The position numbers and the translations under genes were made by a program. A DNA stretch of 64,000 nucleotides. It comes from Deltaproteobacteria bacterium. GTDB lineage: Bacteria; Myxococcota_A; Polyangia; Haliangiales; Haliangiaceae. The stretch lies in assembly GCA_021413675.1 (NCBI GenBank), contig JAIOQA010000367.1:1-64000 (forward strand), given 5' to 3'. The notes under the pieces are model-generated. The model was not told the origin of the DNA, did no database searches, and was given only the letters and a program-made list of their open reading frames with translations. Of the stretch, positions 1 to 14,272 are shown piece after piece. Each line of letters opens with the position of its first letter. The first letter of the stretch is position 1.

Positions 1-2371
<2,371 letters not shown>

Positions 2372-2760
2372 GTGTGGCTTTCCGATCGCGGTCGGCGCGC
2401 ATTCGTCAGACCTGCCGACCGCGCAGCTGCACCGTGTCCGACGCACCGGTTGCCGCTCGGGGCGAACCGCTGGGACGAGGTGCGAGCCACGCGAGCCGAG
2501 GCGCGCGGACCATTCGAGACGGGGAGAGGCAGGCAGGTGACGACGTTCGTCAGCCACTCCCGGTGCGTGTAGCTCGAGGCGCGGAGCTCACCGATGAGCG
2601 CCCGAATTCGGGGCGCTGCCACTCGGCGCTTCTCAATCCGCAATTTCATTGGCCTTCTTGGTCCCGAGCTTCTTCTGAGGCTGGACCATAGACGGCCGGG
2701 GCGACCGGGTCAAGCACGACCTGGGTAGCCCTGAGGCGCCCGCCGGAGGTCTCCGGACCA
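2372..2760. other. Intergenic region upstream of the helicase
   Basis: A 389-bp stretch between the helicase start and the stop of the next minus-strand gene. It contains a near-perfect inverted repeat centred on GAATTC (2597-2617, one bulged base, no T-run) and an 18-codon minus-strand ORF (2633-2689) without a Shine-Dalgarno sequence. It presumably carries the helicase promoter and a long 5' leader. I see no confident promoter. Confidence 0.5.
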
Positions 2761-4572
2761 CTAATGACTGTCGGGGACGACCAGCTCGACCACGCCGAGC
2801 TCGTCGCTGCGATCCCGCGCCCGCAGCGCGGCGGGCAGGATGCAGTCCGCGGGCAGCCGGCCGAGGCCGCACAGGCTCGGGTCGTTCACGATCTCGAACA
2901 GCCGCAGCTCGGCGCCCGGCACCGGCGTGCCGTAGGTGTCGGTGACGATACCGCGGACGTGGCGCCCCGGCGGCAGGACCAGCCCGCCCAGGTCGACGTT
3001 CGCGACCAGGCTGGCGACGCCGACGTCGCGGAACGCCCAGCGGGGCAGGCGGGCGCCCTCGGGCGGATCGCAGGTCAGGTCGTAGGATGCGAGCTTGCCG
3101 ACCAGCTCCGGGTCGACCCAGACGAAGAAGCTGCCGTCGGCGAGGGTGGTCGCGAGCGGCCGCTGCTGGGTCTTGAGCTGGGCCTGGGCGTCGGCGTCGA
3201 GGGTCAGCGCCAGGCGCTGCGCGGGCTCGGCCTGGATCACCACGCCCTGGGCCGGGTCGCCGTTCGCGTCCAGCAGCGTGCCGGTCACCGCCACGCGATG
3301 CGCGAGCTCGATCTTGCCGAGCACGCCGCCGCCTGGGCCGATCTGGATCGTGCGGTCGTACAGCGTGGCGAACTCGGACTCGGCCGGTGGCTGCACGCCG
3401 ACCAGGTAGTCGCGGAGGATCGTGCTGCCGGGCAGCACGGAGACTGTCGCCTGGCCGGTCGCATCGGTCGCGCCGCTGACCAGGAAGCTGGTGGTCAGGT
3501 TGGGGTCGAGCGAATCGTGGATCGTCGTGGTGAGCGTGACCACGGCGCCGGCGATCGCCGTCGAGTCGCCCGCGCCGGTGCGGCCGGTGATGGGCACGCT
3601 GACCGCGATCGGCACGCCCAGGCCGGGCAAGCGCAGATCGTGGGCGGACTGCGTGGGCTGGTCCGCGGCGATGTCCGTGAGGCGCAGGGTCAGCGCCGGG
3701 TAGTCCGTCGGATGCGCGACCAGGTCGACGACCGGGAAGGCGCTCTCGGCGATGTAGATGGTGTACGCGCCGTCGGCGTTGGTGACGCCGACCGACGACA
3801 CGCGCTCGAGCGGGCGCGCGGCATCGAAGCGGCCCTCGGCGAAGACCCGGACGCCCGGCAGCTTGGCGCCGGTCGCGTCGACGACCTTGCCGCTGACCTT
3901 GCGCAGCACGCCCTTGCCGAGCACGACGTCGAGGCCCTGGACGGTGTCCGAGGCCGCGACCTGGATCGTCACCGGCGGCGCGAGCTCGGCGGGCGTGGGC
4001 CCGGTCGCGCCCGCGTTGGCGACGTCGAGCGGCGTGATCGTGATCGTGTACGGGTCGTCGGTGAGCGACAGCCGCGGCACGTAGAACGCGAACGAGTCGC
4101 CGCTCGCGTCGGGCACCGAGGTGGTCGTGCCGACGAAGCCCGGGCCGCCGGCGATGCGCGACGGCCGCGTGATCGTCAGCGCGGCCGCGACGGTCACGTC
4201 GGGGTCGCAGCTCGACGGCGCGCCGTTGGTGCAGTCGAAGTGCACGCGGCCGCTGATACGGACCGGCGCCTGGACGATGACCTCGCCGAACCCGCCGTCG
4301 TCGGGGATCGTGAGCTCGGGCACCTCGGTGACGACGAGCTCGCTCTGGCGATCGCTGGGCGGGCCGATCTGCGCCGCCCACTGGCCGCCGGACGGCAGGC
4401 CGCCCCAGCACACGCCCTCGTCGCAGACCTGTCCGGGGAGCGGACAGTCCGTGGTGACGTGGCACTCGGGCGGCGCGTTGCCGTTGACCGACGGCAGGCA
4501 GGCGGCGGCCAGCGCGCACGCCAGTGCACTCACGATCCGGCCCGAGAACCTGAGAGACGTCAGCCGGGTCAT
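2761..4572 (-). CDS. Lipoprotein with carboxypeptidase-regulatory-like (Ig-fold) domains
   Basis: A 603-residue exported protein of unknown function. The N-terminus has a basic segment, a hydrophobic stretch and the lipobox LAAAC, then a Cys-rich segment (CHVTTDCPLPGQVC) as in many myxobacterial surface lipoproteins. Several stretches look like CarboxypepD_reg beta-sandwich modules: GKVVDATGAKLPGVRV, GTLLDANGDPAQGVV and GIVTDTYGTPVPGAEL. The start at 4572 is chosen because its ATG overlaps the upstream stop as ATGA, the mark of translational coupling, and because it places the signal peptide at the terminus. It is the second gene of a two-lipoprotein operon. An adhesive or cell-surface scaffold role is inference. 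Confidence 0.85.
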   Translation of the reverse strand: MTRLTSLRFSGRIVSALACALAAACLPSVNGNAPPECHVTTDCPLPGQVCDEGVCWGGLPSGGQWAAQIGPPSDRQSELVVTEVPELTIPDDGGFGEVIVQAPVRISGRVHFDCTNGAPSSCDPDVTVAAALTITRPSRIAGGPGFVGTTTSVPDASGDSFAFYVPRLSLTDDPYTITITPLDVANAGATGPTPAELAPPVTIQVAASDTVQGLDVVLGKGVLRKVSGKVVDATGAKLPGVRVFAEGRFDAARPLERVSSVGVTNADGAYTIYIAESAFPVVDLVAHPTDYPALTLRLTDIAADQPTQSAHDLRLPGLGVPIAVSVPITGRTGAGDSTAIAGAVVTLTTTIHDSLDPNLTTSFLVSGATDATGQATVSVLPGSTILRDYLVGVQPPAESEFATLYDRTIQIGPGGGVLGKIELAHRVAVTGTLLDANGDPAQGVVIQAEPAQRLALTLDADAQAQLKTQQRPLATTLADGSFFVWVDPELVGKLASYDLTCDPPEGARLPRWAFRDVGVASLVANVDLGGLVLPPGRHVRGIVTDTYGTPVPGAELRLFEIVNDPSLCGLGRLPADCILPAALRARDRSDELGVVELVVPDSH

Positions 4573-5111
4573 CGAGCCGTCGCCGCCAGGCAGTTGAGGC
4601 TGAAGGTCCGGGCCGTCGCCTGGCCCGGCGCGGGCACCGCACGGAACACCGGCGAGCCATCGATGAGCGGCTCGCGATCGTAGACCTCGACCAGCAAGCG
4701 GTGCGGGTTGGTGGTCGTGTCGTCGGCGCCGCACACCGCGACCATCGGGCAGCTCGCGCTGCGCTCGGCGGCGCTGGAGGGCGAGGGCGGCGCGTTGCAG
4801 TGCGAGCGCGGCGGGGTCGAGGCGCCCGGATCGTAGTCGACGAAGACCTGCACGTAGAGCGTGTCGCCGAGATCGCTGTCGTAGACCGTCATCGTCGCGT
4901 TCTCGGCGCCGACCTGCAGGTCGACCACGGCCGGCTCCTCGGCCATCTCCTTGCCGTCGGCGAGGCGGACCGACAGGATCCTGGGGACGCCGTTGAGCCC
5001 CGCGTCGGGCTCATCGAGCGCCAGCGGAGGGGGCACCACGCACGCAGTCGTTCCGGCGAGCATCAACATCGCCAGGATATGCACGCGGCGGGCCATGGGG
5101 CGTTGGGTCAT
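4569..5111 (-). CDS. Small lipoprotein, first gene of lipoprotein pair
   Basis: About 180 residues, with signal peptide and lipobox LAGTTAC followed by VVPPP, so probably anchored in the outer membrane. The body contains paired Cys (SHCNAPP, ASCPMVAVCG) and ends LNCLAATAR, suggesting disulphides in an extracytoplasmic domain. An alternative start five codons in (5096, MARRVH) also gives a good signal peptide. No clear Shine-Dalgarno sequence is visible for either. Its stop overlaps the next gene's ATG. No recognised domain; the function is unknown and probably linked to the downstream lipoprotein. Confidence 0.8.
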   Translation of the reverse strand: MTQRPMARRVHILAMLMLAGTTACVVPPPLALDEPDAGLNGVPRILSVRLADGKEMAEEPAVVDLQVGAENATMTVYDSDLGDTLYVQVFVDYDPGASTPPRSHCNAPPSPSSAAERSASCPMVAVCGADDTTTNPHRLLVEVYDREPLIDGSPVFRAVPAPGQATARTFSLNCLAATAR

Positions 5112-5238
5112 TGATTACAGAAGGTTGGGCGTTCAGATCGGGATCGCGAGCAGGACCAAGTCCGACATTCTCGTCATGTGGACCCGGTGACGGAGGCTAC
5201 ATTGGCGCACCGATCACGCCGGCGCGCGGTGATCTCGT

Positions 5239-7053
<1,815 letters not shown>

Positions 7054-7055
7054 TC

Positions 7056-7922
7056 TTAGCGCTCCCAGGTGAGCACCACGCCCGCGCCGTTGGGCACGAG
7101 CGTGGGCGTTAGCGAGAAGCTCGATTGCGGGCCCTTGCCCTTCCGGACGTCCGGCGGCAACAGCGAGTCGTCACCGCCGACCAGCGCGCGCGGTCGGTAG
7201 TGGACCAGCGCGTCGACGATGCCCCAGGCCATGAGCCCGAGACACACGCTGCCCGCGCCGATCTCGACCTGCTGCAGCCGGCGCACGAAGTTGGCGCTGG
7301 TCTGGGGCACGCGGCCGTTGAAGCTGTAGGTGCCGACGAGATAGAGCCAGATGCCGGCGGAGATCGCGCCGGTCGTGCCCTGGGTGGTCGCGAACCACAG
7401 CCCCTTCGAGCGCTGGCCGTTCTGGAACTGGCCGGCGCCGAACGGGATGAAGTTCACGTAGTACGGCCGGACCTCGTAGACCACGAGGCTCTCGCGGTAC
7501 TTGCGCAGCCGCTCCTTCTCCTCGGCGATCGCGCGGCGCTCGGCGTCGCGCTTGATCCGCTCCTGCATCGCGGCGCGGGTCTCGGTGAAGAAGCGGACCG
7601 CGGCCTCGGAGAACAGCGTCGTGTCGATCGTGAGATCGGGCTGGAGGAACAGCGCCTCCTCGAACTCGCGGGTCGCGACCTGGGCCTCACCGCTCTCGAA
7701 CTGGCACACGCCGAGCAGCACGTGGGCCTCGACCAGATCGTTGGTCTGGGCGAGCCGCGGCGTCGGGTAGAGCAGGTAGTTCAGCAGCGGGACGGCTTCC
7801 TTGAAGGCGTTGCGGCGGAACGCGTCGCGCGCGGACGCGAGGTCCTCGGCGGGGGTCGCGTGGGCCGGCGCGGCGATCGCGAGCACCGCGATCGCGACCG
7901 CGAGCGCGCCGCGCGGGATCAC
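7056..7922 (-). CDS. Exported TPR protein with two membrane segments
   Basis: A 288-residue protein with a Sec signal peptide (ALAVAIAVLAIAAPAHA), a TPR-like helical region (ARDAFRRNAFKEAVPLLNYL), a charged coiled-coil stretch (QERIKRDAERRAIAEEKERL) and two hydrophobic segments. The GTG start at 7922 overlaps the TGA of the upstream frame (GTGA), a coupling signature that supports this start. An upstream in-frame GTG at 7934 is possible. The same frame stays open upstream into the kinase, but residues there look like shadow translation. It is the middle gene of the kinase/FHA-activator operon; a role in sensing or transmission across the membrane is inference. Confidence 0.75.
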   Translation of the reverse strand: MIPRGALAVAIAVLAIAAPAHATPAEDLASARDAFRRNAFKEAVPLLNYLLYPTPRLAQTNDLVEAHVLLGVCQFESGEAQVATREFEEALFLQPDLTIDTTLFSEAAVRFFTETRAAMQERIKRDAERRAIAEEKERLRKYRESLVVYEVRPYYVNFIPFGAGQFQNGQRSKGLWFATTQGTTGAISAGIWLYLVGTYSFNGRVPQTSANFVRRLQQVEIGAGSVCLGLMAWGIVDALVHYRPRALVGGDDSLLPPDVRKGKGPQSSFSLTPTLVPNGAGVVLTWER

Positions 7923-8650
7923 GGCAGGTGACACGTGACCTCCACGTTCTCGGCGTAGCGCACCTTGATCGTCTGGGTGTCGACGCCCTCGCCGAAGAAC
8001 TCGACTGTCACGCTCTGCTGGGTCTGGGTGGTGTGACCGAACGCGATCGGGGTCTGGCGATCGAGTCGCGCCATCTTGCCGTTGACGTGGACCTCGACGC
8101 CGGCGGTCGCGCAGCGCGGCGTGACCATCGCCGGCAGGAACTCGAGATCGAGGAGCTTGCCCGGGGTGCCGAGGTCGGCGGCGGCGACGACGACCGACTC
8201 CTCCTGACAGCACGGGTTGCGGGCCATCACCCGCACCGGCGCGCCCGCGACGGTGACCGGCACCGCGCCGTCGGGATAGGCCTTCCACGGGCCGCCGCCG
8301 ACCGAGACCTCGGAGGTGTGCGGCGAGACCCGGACGGTGACCACGCCGCTGGCGACCGCCACGCCGGCGTCGGGGGTGCGCGGGCTGGCGTCGAACCGGC
8401 GCATGACGATCGGCGTGCCGCCGTCGGTGGGCGGCGGCGCGATCGCGAGTGCGGCGTCGGGCGTCGCGCTCGGGACCGACACGCCGGCGATGCCGTCGCC
8501 GCCGCTGTCCTCGTCGCCGCGGATCTCGGGCGAGCCGGTCTCGGCGCTGGGATGCACGAGCACGCGCCGCAGGTACCAGGTGCCGCCGGCGGCGAGCGCG
8601 ACCGCGCCGATCGCCGCGACCACGCGCTTCCAGCGGCGCCGCGACGCCAT
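7919..8650 (-). CDS. Transmembrane and extracytoplasmic part of the Ser/Thr kinase (separate frame)
   Basis: Begins MASRRRWKRVVAAIGAVALA: a basic stretch then one transmembrane helix, the juxtamembrane-TM arrangement normally fused to a bacterial Ser/Thr kinase. It continues with an Asp/Pro-rich linker and PEGA-like beta repeats (VTVRVSPHTSEVSVGG). It is shifted by one frame from the kinase domain directly upstream, and the two coding regions abut without a gap near 8650. Either a frameshift (mutation, assembly error or programmed) has split one receptor kinase, or this is an independent 243-residue membrane protein whose ATG overlaps the kinase frame. The first seems more likely because the kinase frame has no stop of its own before 7056. 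Confidence 0.7.
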   Translation of the reverse strand: MASRRRWKRVVAAIGAVALAAGGTWYLRRVLVHPSAETGSPEIRGDEDSGGDGIAGVSVPSATPDAALAIAPPPTDGGTPIVMRRFDASPRTPDAGVAVASGVVTVRVSPHTSEVSVGGGPWKAYPDGAVPVTVAGAPVRVMARNPCCQEESVVVAAADLGTPGKLLDLEFLPAMVTPRCATAGVEVHVNGKMARLDRQTPIAFGHTTQTQQSVTVEFFGEGVDTQTIKVRYAENVEVTCHLP

Positions 8651-9551
<901 letters not shown>

Positions 9552-9764
9552 GCGCGCCGTGCCCCCCTGTCCGGATCTGCGATGAGTCTTGGATGACAGC
9601 GATGTCAGAGTCGTTCAGCGACAGGTAGACCCGAGCGCCGGCTGTCGGGTTGGCTAACTACGCGCATTCTAGGTGGACCTCGCCGCACCGGGCAAGCAAC
9701 CCACCGGAACCATGACATCGGCGGCAGTGCGACGCTGGGTCGAAGAGAAGCGTATGCTGGGCGG

Positions 9765-10604
9765 GTGGCGTGCGCCAGGCTGGGTAGCATCGCGTTGGTC
9801 GCGGTCGCGATCCTGGGCCGCCCCGCGCGCGCCGGGGTCGCGAGCTGGCGGCTGTCCGAGGTCCTGCCCGCCGGCGCGAACGCCGACCCGGCGATCCGCT
9901 TCATCGAGCTGCATACCGCCGCGAGCGCCTGCTGGTTCGCGACCACCCGGCTCGCGGTCTACGACGGCGCCGGCCAGAGCATCGGCACGGTCGCGCCGTT
10001 CGTCTCGACGACCTGCTTTCCGGCCGACACGTATCTCCTCCTCGCCACGCCCGAGGCCCAGGCCGCGTACAGCGTGACCGCCGACGACGCGGTCGTGCCG
10101 AGCCTGCCGCGCACTGCCGGTCAGCTGTGCCTGGTCAGCTCGTCGACGCCGTACGACTGCGTGCGCTGGGGCGCGATCAGCGTGCCCGTGCACGATCTCC
10201 TCGGCCCCGACGACGACACCGCGGTGGTCGCGCCGCCCGGCGGCACGTCGCTCATCCGCGTCGCCGAGGTCCACGTCGTGACCACCGACTGGGCGTTCGC
10301 CGCGCCGACCCCGCGCGCGCCCAACGACGGCACCCCGTGGATCCCGCCCGACGCCGGCGCGCCCGACGCGCCGCTGCCCGACGGCGCCCCCGGCGACGCG
10401 GGCCTCGATGGCCGCCTGGGCGACACGATCGACGCGCGGCCGCCGAGCGACGCGCGCCGGCTACCGGACGCGACCAACAACCGCTACCTCGATCTCGATC
10501 CCGGCGGCGGCGCGTGCGCGTGCCGGACCGCGTCGCCGTCGTCGGGGGCGCCGATCCTGGTAGCGCTGGTCGCGCTCGCGCGCCGGCGACGTCGCCGACC
10601 GTGA
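9765..10604 (+). CDS. Secreted lamin-tail-like domain protein with MYXO-CTERM-like sorting tail
   Basis: A 279-residue exported protein with a GTG start and signal peptide (SIALVAVAILGRPARA). The first half (SEVLPAGANADPAIRFIELH) resembles a lamin-tail domain, which in bacteria occurs in surface or secreted proteins. An Asp/Ala/Pro-rich linker follows. The C-terminus has Gly-rich GGGACACR, a hydrophobic helix and six arginines, the Cys-TM-Arg architecture of MYXO-CTERM surface-sorting signals. That tail type is known from myxobacteria and supports the organism assignment. The ligand or role is unknown. Confidence 0.82.
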   Translation: MACARLGSIALVAVAILGRPARAGVASWRLSEVLPAGANADPAIRFIELHTAASACWFATTRLAVYDGAGQSIGTVAPFVSTTCFPADTYLLLATPEAQAAYSVTADDAVVPSLPRTAGQLCLVSSSTPYDCVRWGAISVPVHDLLGPDDDTAVVAPPGGTSLIRVAEVHVVTTDWAFAAPTPRAPNDGTPWIPPDAGAPDAPLPDGAPGDAGLDGRLGDTIDARPPSDARRLPDATNNRYLDLDPGGGACACRTASPSSGAPILVALVALARRRRRRP

Positions 10605-10668
10605 GGGCGCACCCGGCACGGCGATCTTTGCCAGGCACGCGCCTCGCGCGGTGTGCATCCAATCGGCG

Positions 10669-13323
10669 ATGAGGCGTGCGGCGCTGGTGCTGGTGGTCGC
10701 GGCGATCGCGTGTCGCGGCGCGACGACGCCCCCCGCGGCCGGGCTCGACCGACGCTGGGCCGATCCGACCACGGTCGTGCCACTCGACAGCCGGGTCCGG
10801 GTCGGGCACCTCGACAATGGCCTCACCTACTACGTGATGCGGCTGCCCGAGGCGACGAACCGCGCGCGCCTCTGGCTCGCCGTCAACGCGGGCTCGCTCG
10901 AGGAGGATGACGATCAGCGCGGCCTCGCGCACCTGGTCGAGCACATGGCCTTCCGCGGCACGCGTCGCTACCCGGGGTCGGCGATCCAGGACTTCGTCGA
11001 GCACACCGGCCTCGGCTTCGGCGCGGATCTCAACGCCACGACCAGCGCCGAGCAGACGGTGTACAAGCTCGCGGTCCCGACCGATCAGCCCGGCGTCACC
11101 GAGCGCGGCCTCGACATCCTCCACGAGTGGGCGAGCGCGGTGGAGTTCGAGGCCGCCGCGCTCGACCTCGAACGACAGGTCGTGCTCGAAGAGCATCGGG
11201 TTCGCGGCGACGATGCCCGATCGCGCCTCTGGGCCCGGCAACGCCTCGCCCTCGGCGGTGGCTGGCGTCGCAGCCAGCGCGATCCCGCCGGCGTGCGCGA
11301 GATCATCGCGCATGCGCCGCGCGAGCTCGTGACGCGCTTCTATCGCGACTGGTACCGCCCCGAGCTCATGGCGGTGATCGCCGTCGGCGACCTCGACCCC
11401 GACGCGGTCGAGGCCGACATTCGCGCGCGGTTCGGCGATCTGCGCGGCCCCCCGTCGCCACGCCCGCGACCTGAACCCGGCCGCCCCGACGGCGCCTCGC
11501 CGCCGCCACCGATCAGCGTCGTCGCTGACCCCGCGCTGCCGGTGTACGAGCTCGGCCTCGCGGATCGGCCCTCGCGACGACAGCTCCGCACCATCGGTGA
11601 CCTGCGGGTCGACCTGGCGCGGGCGATCTACGTGCGCGCCTTCCGCCAGCGCATGGCCGCGCTCGCCGACGCCGGCGCGGCGATCGCCCCGGTGATCCCC
11701 GCCGATCGCGCCGCGGAGAGCACGACGATGTTCGTGCGCAACAGCCTCGCGGAGCCTGACCGCCTCGCAGCAGGGCTCGCCGCGATGGTCGCCGAGACCG
11801 AGCGGATCGACGCGCAGGGGTTCGACCCCGCGGAGATCGCGGAGGCTGCGGCGTACGTCGCCGCGGCGCAGCGGCGCGCCAACACCGAGCGCGGCGTCGT
11901 GGATGGGCGCGACGAGGCCGCGGCGCTGGCGGCCTACTTCGGCAGGGGCGAGGCCATGCCCGGTCCCGCCGACGCGCTCGCTGTCGCCGCGGCGGCGCCG
12001 TGGGGCCACGCCAGGCCGGCGCCGGAGCCCCTCCTCGGGGCCGCGCCCTTCGCCGGACGGATCGACGACACCCGCACGATCGCCGATCTCGGCATCACGG
12101 AGTGGACGCTGTCGAACGGCGCGAAGGTGGTCGTGAAGCCGCTGGCCTCCGGCGGACAGATCGGGATCCTGGTCGACGGTCGCGCCAGCCGCGTGCCGCT
12201 GACCGACGCGGCGACGATGGCGTTTCTCCCGCGCCAGCTCGCGGCCGGCGGCGCGGGCCGGATGAGTGGGTGGGAGCTGCGGGCGCGCCTGCGCGAGCGA
12301 TCGGCCGCGCTCACCGTGCTCCGTAGCGGCGACCACCTCGTCATCTCGGGGAGCGCCGATCCCGCCGGACTCGAGTCGCTGCTCGAGGCGCTGTACCTGC
12401 AGATCAGCGATCCGAGGCACGCGCCCGCAGCCGAGCGGCGGTGGCTCGCGCGGGAGCGCGAGGACCGCGCGCGCGACCTGCGGGTCACCAGCGGCTACGC
12501 CGCGCTGGTGGACGAGATGGCCGCGATCGAGGCGGCCGGCGATCCCCGCCTCGGCCCGGCGACCGAGGCCGCGATCGCGGCGATCGACGTCGACCGCGGG
12601 ATCGCGATCTTCCGCGACGCGCTGGCCGATCCGAAGGATCTGGTCATCACGATCGTCGGGGATGTCGAGCCCGAGGCGCTGCGCCCGCTGGTCACCCGCT
12701 ACCTGGCGAGCCTGCCCGCGCGCCTCGCGCATCTTCCCGAGGTCGAGGTCGCGCCGCTGCGTCCCGCCCGCGGCGACGCGCGGATCGTCCGCACCGGCGG
12801 TGGCGACCGCAGCCGGGTGCGCTACGAGGCCTGGGCGGTCGCGCCGGGTGCACCGCCGTCGCGCCCTGATCTCGTGCTGCTCCAACGCTTGCTCGAGCGC
12901 CGGCTGTACGCACGCCTCCGAGGGGAGCTGGGTGGGACCTACGACGTCGCCGTGAGCTTCGGCCCCCTGAGCGACGACGGGCGCTTGCTCGTCGTCGAGG
13001 TCACCTGCGATCCCGCCAGGGCCGACGCGCTCGCCGACGAGCTACGCGCGGTGATCGCCGCCGCGCAGCGGACCCCGGTCAGCGCCGACGAGGTCGCGAT
13101 CCTCGAGGCCCAGGCGCGGCGCCGCCACGAGGACCACCTGCGCGACGAGCCCTGGTGGACGACCACGCTGGCCCTCGCGTACCGCGAACACGCCGACGTC
13201 CACGCGCGGATCGACGGGCGCGACTTCTTCGCCCGCATCACCGTCGAGCACCTGACCGCCGCCGCCGCCGCGAACCTCGTCTTCGACGGCTCGGTGCTCG
13301 GGATCCTGAACCCCGCGAAGTGA
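10669..13323 (+). CDS. M16 family zinc metallopeptidase (insulinase/pitrilysin-like) lipoprotein
   Basis: 884 residues. The start at 10669 gives a signal peptide with lipobox-like VVAAIAC. The zinc-binding inverted motif HLVEHMAF (HxxEH) is followed about 75 residues on by the third-ligand region (QVVLEEHRV). The usual M16 tandem of two peptidase-like halves is present: the N-terminal half carries the metal site, and the second half (from about residue 470, LSNGAKVVVKP) lacks it, as in family members where it only builds the chamber. It should degrade peptides in the periplasm or at the cell surface. Transcribed alone. Confidence 0.92.
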   Translation: MRRAALVLVVAAIACRGATTPPAAGLDRRWADPTTVVPLDSRVRVGHLDNGLTYYVMRLPEATNRARLWLAVNAGSLEEDDDQRGLAHLVEHMAFRGTRRYPGSAIQDFVEHTGLGFGADLNATTSAEQTVYKLAVPTDQPGVTERGLDILHEWASAVEFEAAALDLERQVVLEEHRVRGDDARSRLWARQRLALGGGWRRSQRDPAGVREIIAHAPRELVTRFYRDWYRPELMAVIAVGDLDPDAVEADIRARFGDLRGPPSPRPRPEPGRPDGASPPPPISVVADPALPVYELGLADRPSRRQLRTIGDLRVDLARAIYVRAFRQRMAALADAGAAIAPVIPADRAAESTTMFVRNSLAEPDRLAAGLAAMVAETERIDAQGFDPAEIAEAAAYVAAAQRRANTERGVVDGRDEAAALAAYFGRGEAMPGPADALAVAAAAPWGHARPAPEPLLGAAPFAGRIDDTRTIADLGITEWTLSNGAKVVVKPLASGGQIGILVDGRASRVPLTDAATMAFLPRQLAAGGAGRMSGWELRARLRERSAALTVLRSGDHLVISGSADPAGLESLLEALYLQISDPRHAPAAERRWLAREREDRARDLRVTSGYAALVDEMAAIEAAGDPRLGPATEAAIAAIDVDRGIAIFRDALADPKDLVITIVGDVEPEALRPLVTRYLASLPARLAHLPEVEVAPLRPARGDARIVRTGGGDRSRVRYEAWAVAPGAPPSRPDLVLLQRLLERRLYARLRGELGGTYDVAVSFGPLSDDGRLLVVEVTCDPARADALADELRAVIAAAQRTPVSADEVAILEAQARRRHEDHLRDEPWWTTTLALAYREHADVHARIDGRDFFARITVEHLTAAAAANLVFDGSVLGILNPAK

Positions 13324-13335
13324 CGCGTCCGCGCG

Positions 13336-14250
13336 CTACTCGCCGTCGCCGTGCTCGAGCCCGGCCGCCGGCGACGTCTGCCCGTAGTGGGCGCTGACGA
13401 CCTCCCAGTCGCTCGCGCCCTTCACCAGCAGCACCATCATCCAGTACGGCTCGTGGATCGTGCCCTGCTCGCGATCCTTCACGCCGCGCGAGATGCGCCC
13501 GGCGACCCACGCGTAGCTCGTGCCGTCGCCGCCGGCGCGCAGCCAGTCCACGTCGAACGCGATCCGCTTCCAGCCGGCGAGCAAGGTCGCCGCCGCCGGT
13601 CCCTCGCCGCGCTCGCGCGGCGCGCTGCCGAGCACGACCACGTCCTTGCCGCCGCGCAGGTGCGCGGCGAGGTCGGCGGGCTTCGCCGCCCAGGCCGCGC
13701 CTGGCGCGCCGTTGCCCGGCGTCGGGTCGCCGTCGGGCATGCCGTCGTCGCCGTCGAGGATCGTGTTGGCCCAGGCGCCGGGTTCGTCGGGCACCGCCTG
13801 CGACCAGTACGTCGCGTGGACCTTCCACGCGCCCTTCTGGCGGACCAGCAGCTCGGTCACGCGGTAGGCCTCGTCCGGGCCCTTGCTGCCGTCCTCGGCC
13901 GAGACCTCGGACAGCGTCAGATCCGCGGTGATCCACGCGCGCTCGCCGGCCTGGCCGATGACGGCCTTGGCGACCCTGGCCTTCGCGGTCACGTGCATCA
14001 TGTCCGCGCCCCACCAGCCGCGCGCCGCGCCCTTGCCGGCGGAGCTCGCGGAGGTCGCGTAGCCGCCGGGCAGCATCGCGTAGATCGTCGGCGCGAACGT
14101 GGCCGCGAACGCCGGCCCGTCGTGGCGCGAGATGGCCTTCACCTGCGCGTCGAGCACCTTGCGGATCGCCGCCGTGTCGTTGCCCGCGGCCACCGGCGCC
14201 GCGAGCGCGCCGAGCACCACCGCCGCACCCAGGACGTCGCGCATCGCCAT
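13336..14250 (-). CDS. Exported protein with two NTF2/SnoaL-like domains
   Basis: A 304-residue protein with a signal peptide ending around APVAAG. Two similar alpha-beta cone domains can be seen: one beginning DTAAIRKVLDAQVKAISRHD and a second in the C-terminal half with the same ending pattern (WEVVSAHYGQ versus WKVHATYWSQ). This is the SnoaL/ketosteroid-isomerase-like (NTF2) fold by pattern. No catalytic residues can be assigned. Convergent with the M16 peptidase gene. Ligand unknown. Confidence 0.75.
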   Translation of the reverse strand: MAMRDVLGAAVVLGALAAPVAAGNDTAAIRKVLDAQVKAISRHDGPAFAATFAPTIYAMLPGGYATSASSAGKGAARGWWGADMMHVTAKARVAKAVIGQAGERAWITADLTLSEVSAEDGSKGPDEAYRVTELLVRQKGAWKVHATYWSQAVPDEPGAWANTILDGDDGMPDGDPTPGNGAPGAAWAAKPADLAAHLRGGKDVVVLGSAPRERGEGPAAATLLAGWKRIAFDVDWLRAGGDGTSYAWVAGRISRGVKDREQGTIHEPYWMMVLLVKGASDWEVVSAHYGQTSPAAGLEHGDGE

Positions 14251-14272
14251 GCGGCGAGCGTATCACCCGCGC

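Noticed and set aside
2633-2689. 18-codon minus-strand ORF (MVQPQKKLGTKKANEIAD)
   Set aside because: Less GC-biased codons drew attention, but there is no ribosome site and no coding neighbour; too short to support.
2764-4683. 639-codon plus-strand ORF opposite the lipoprotein gene
   Set aside because: Antisense shadow rich in Arg, Asp, Ala and Gly; the minus strand has signal peptide, lipobox and coupling.
5212-5234. GATCAC/GTGATC inverted repeat after the FHA activator gene
   Set aside because: Only six pairs in the outer stem and no T-tract; not convincing as a terminator.
10633-10648. Possible sigma54 element AGGCACGCGCCTCGCG before the M16 peptidase
   Set aside because: The -12 half reads TCGC instead of TTGC; in such GC-rich DNA GG-N10-GC alone is expected often by chance.
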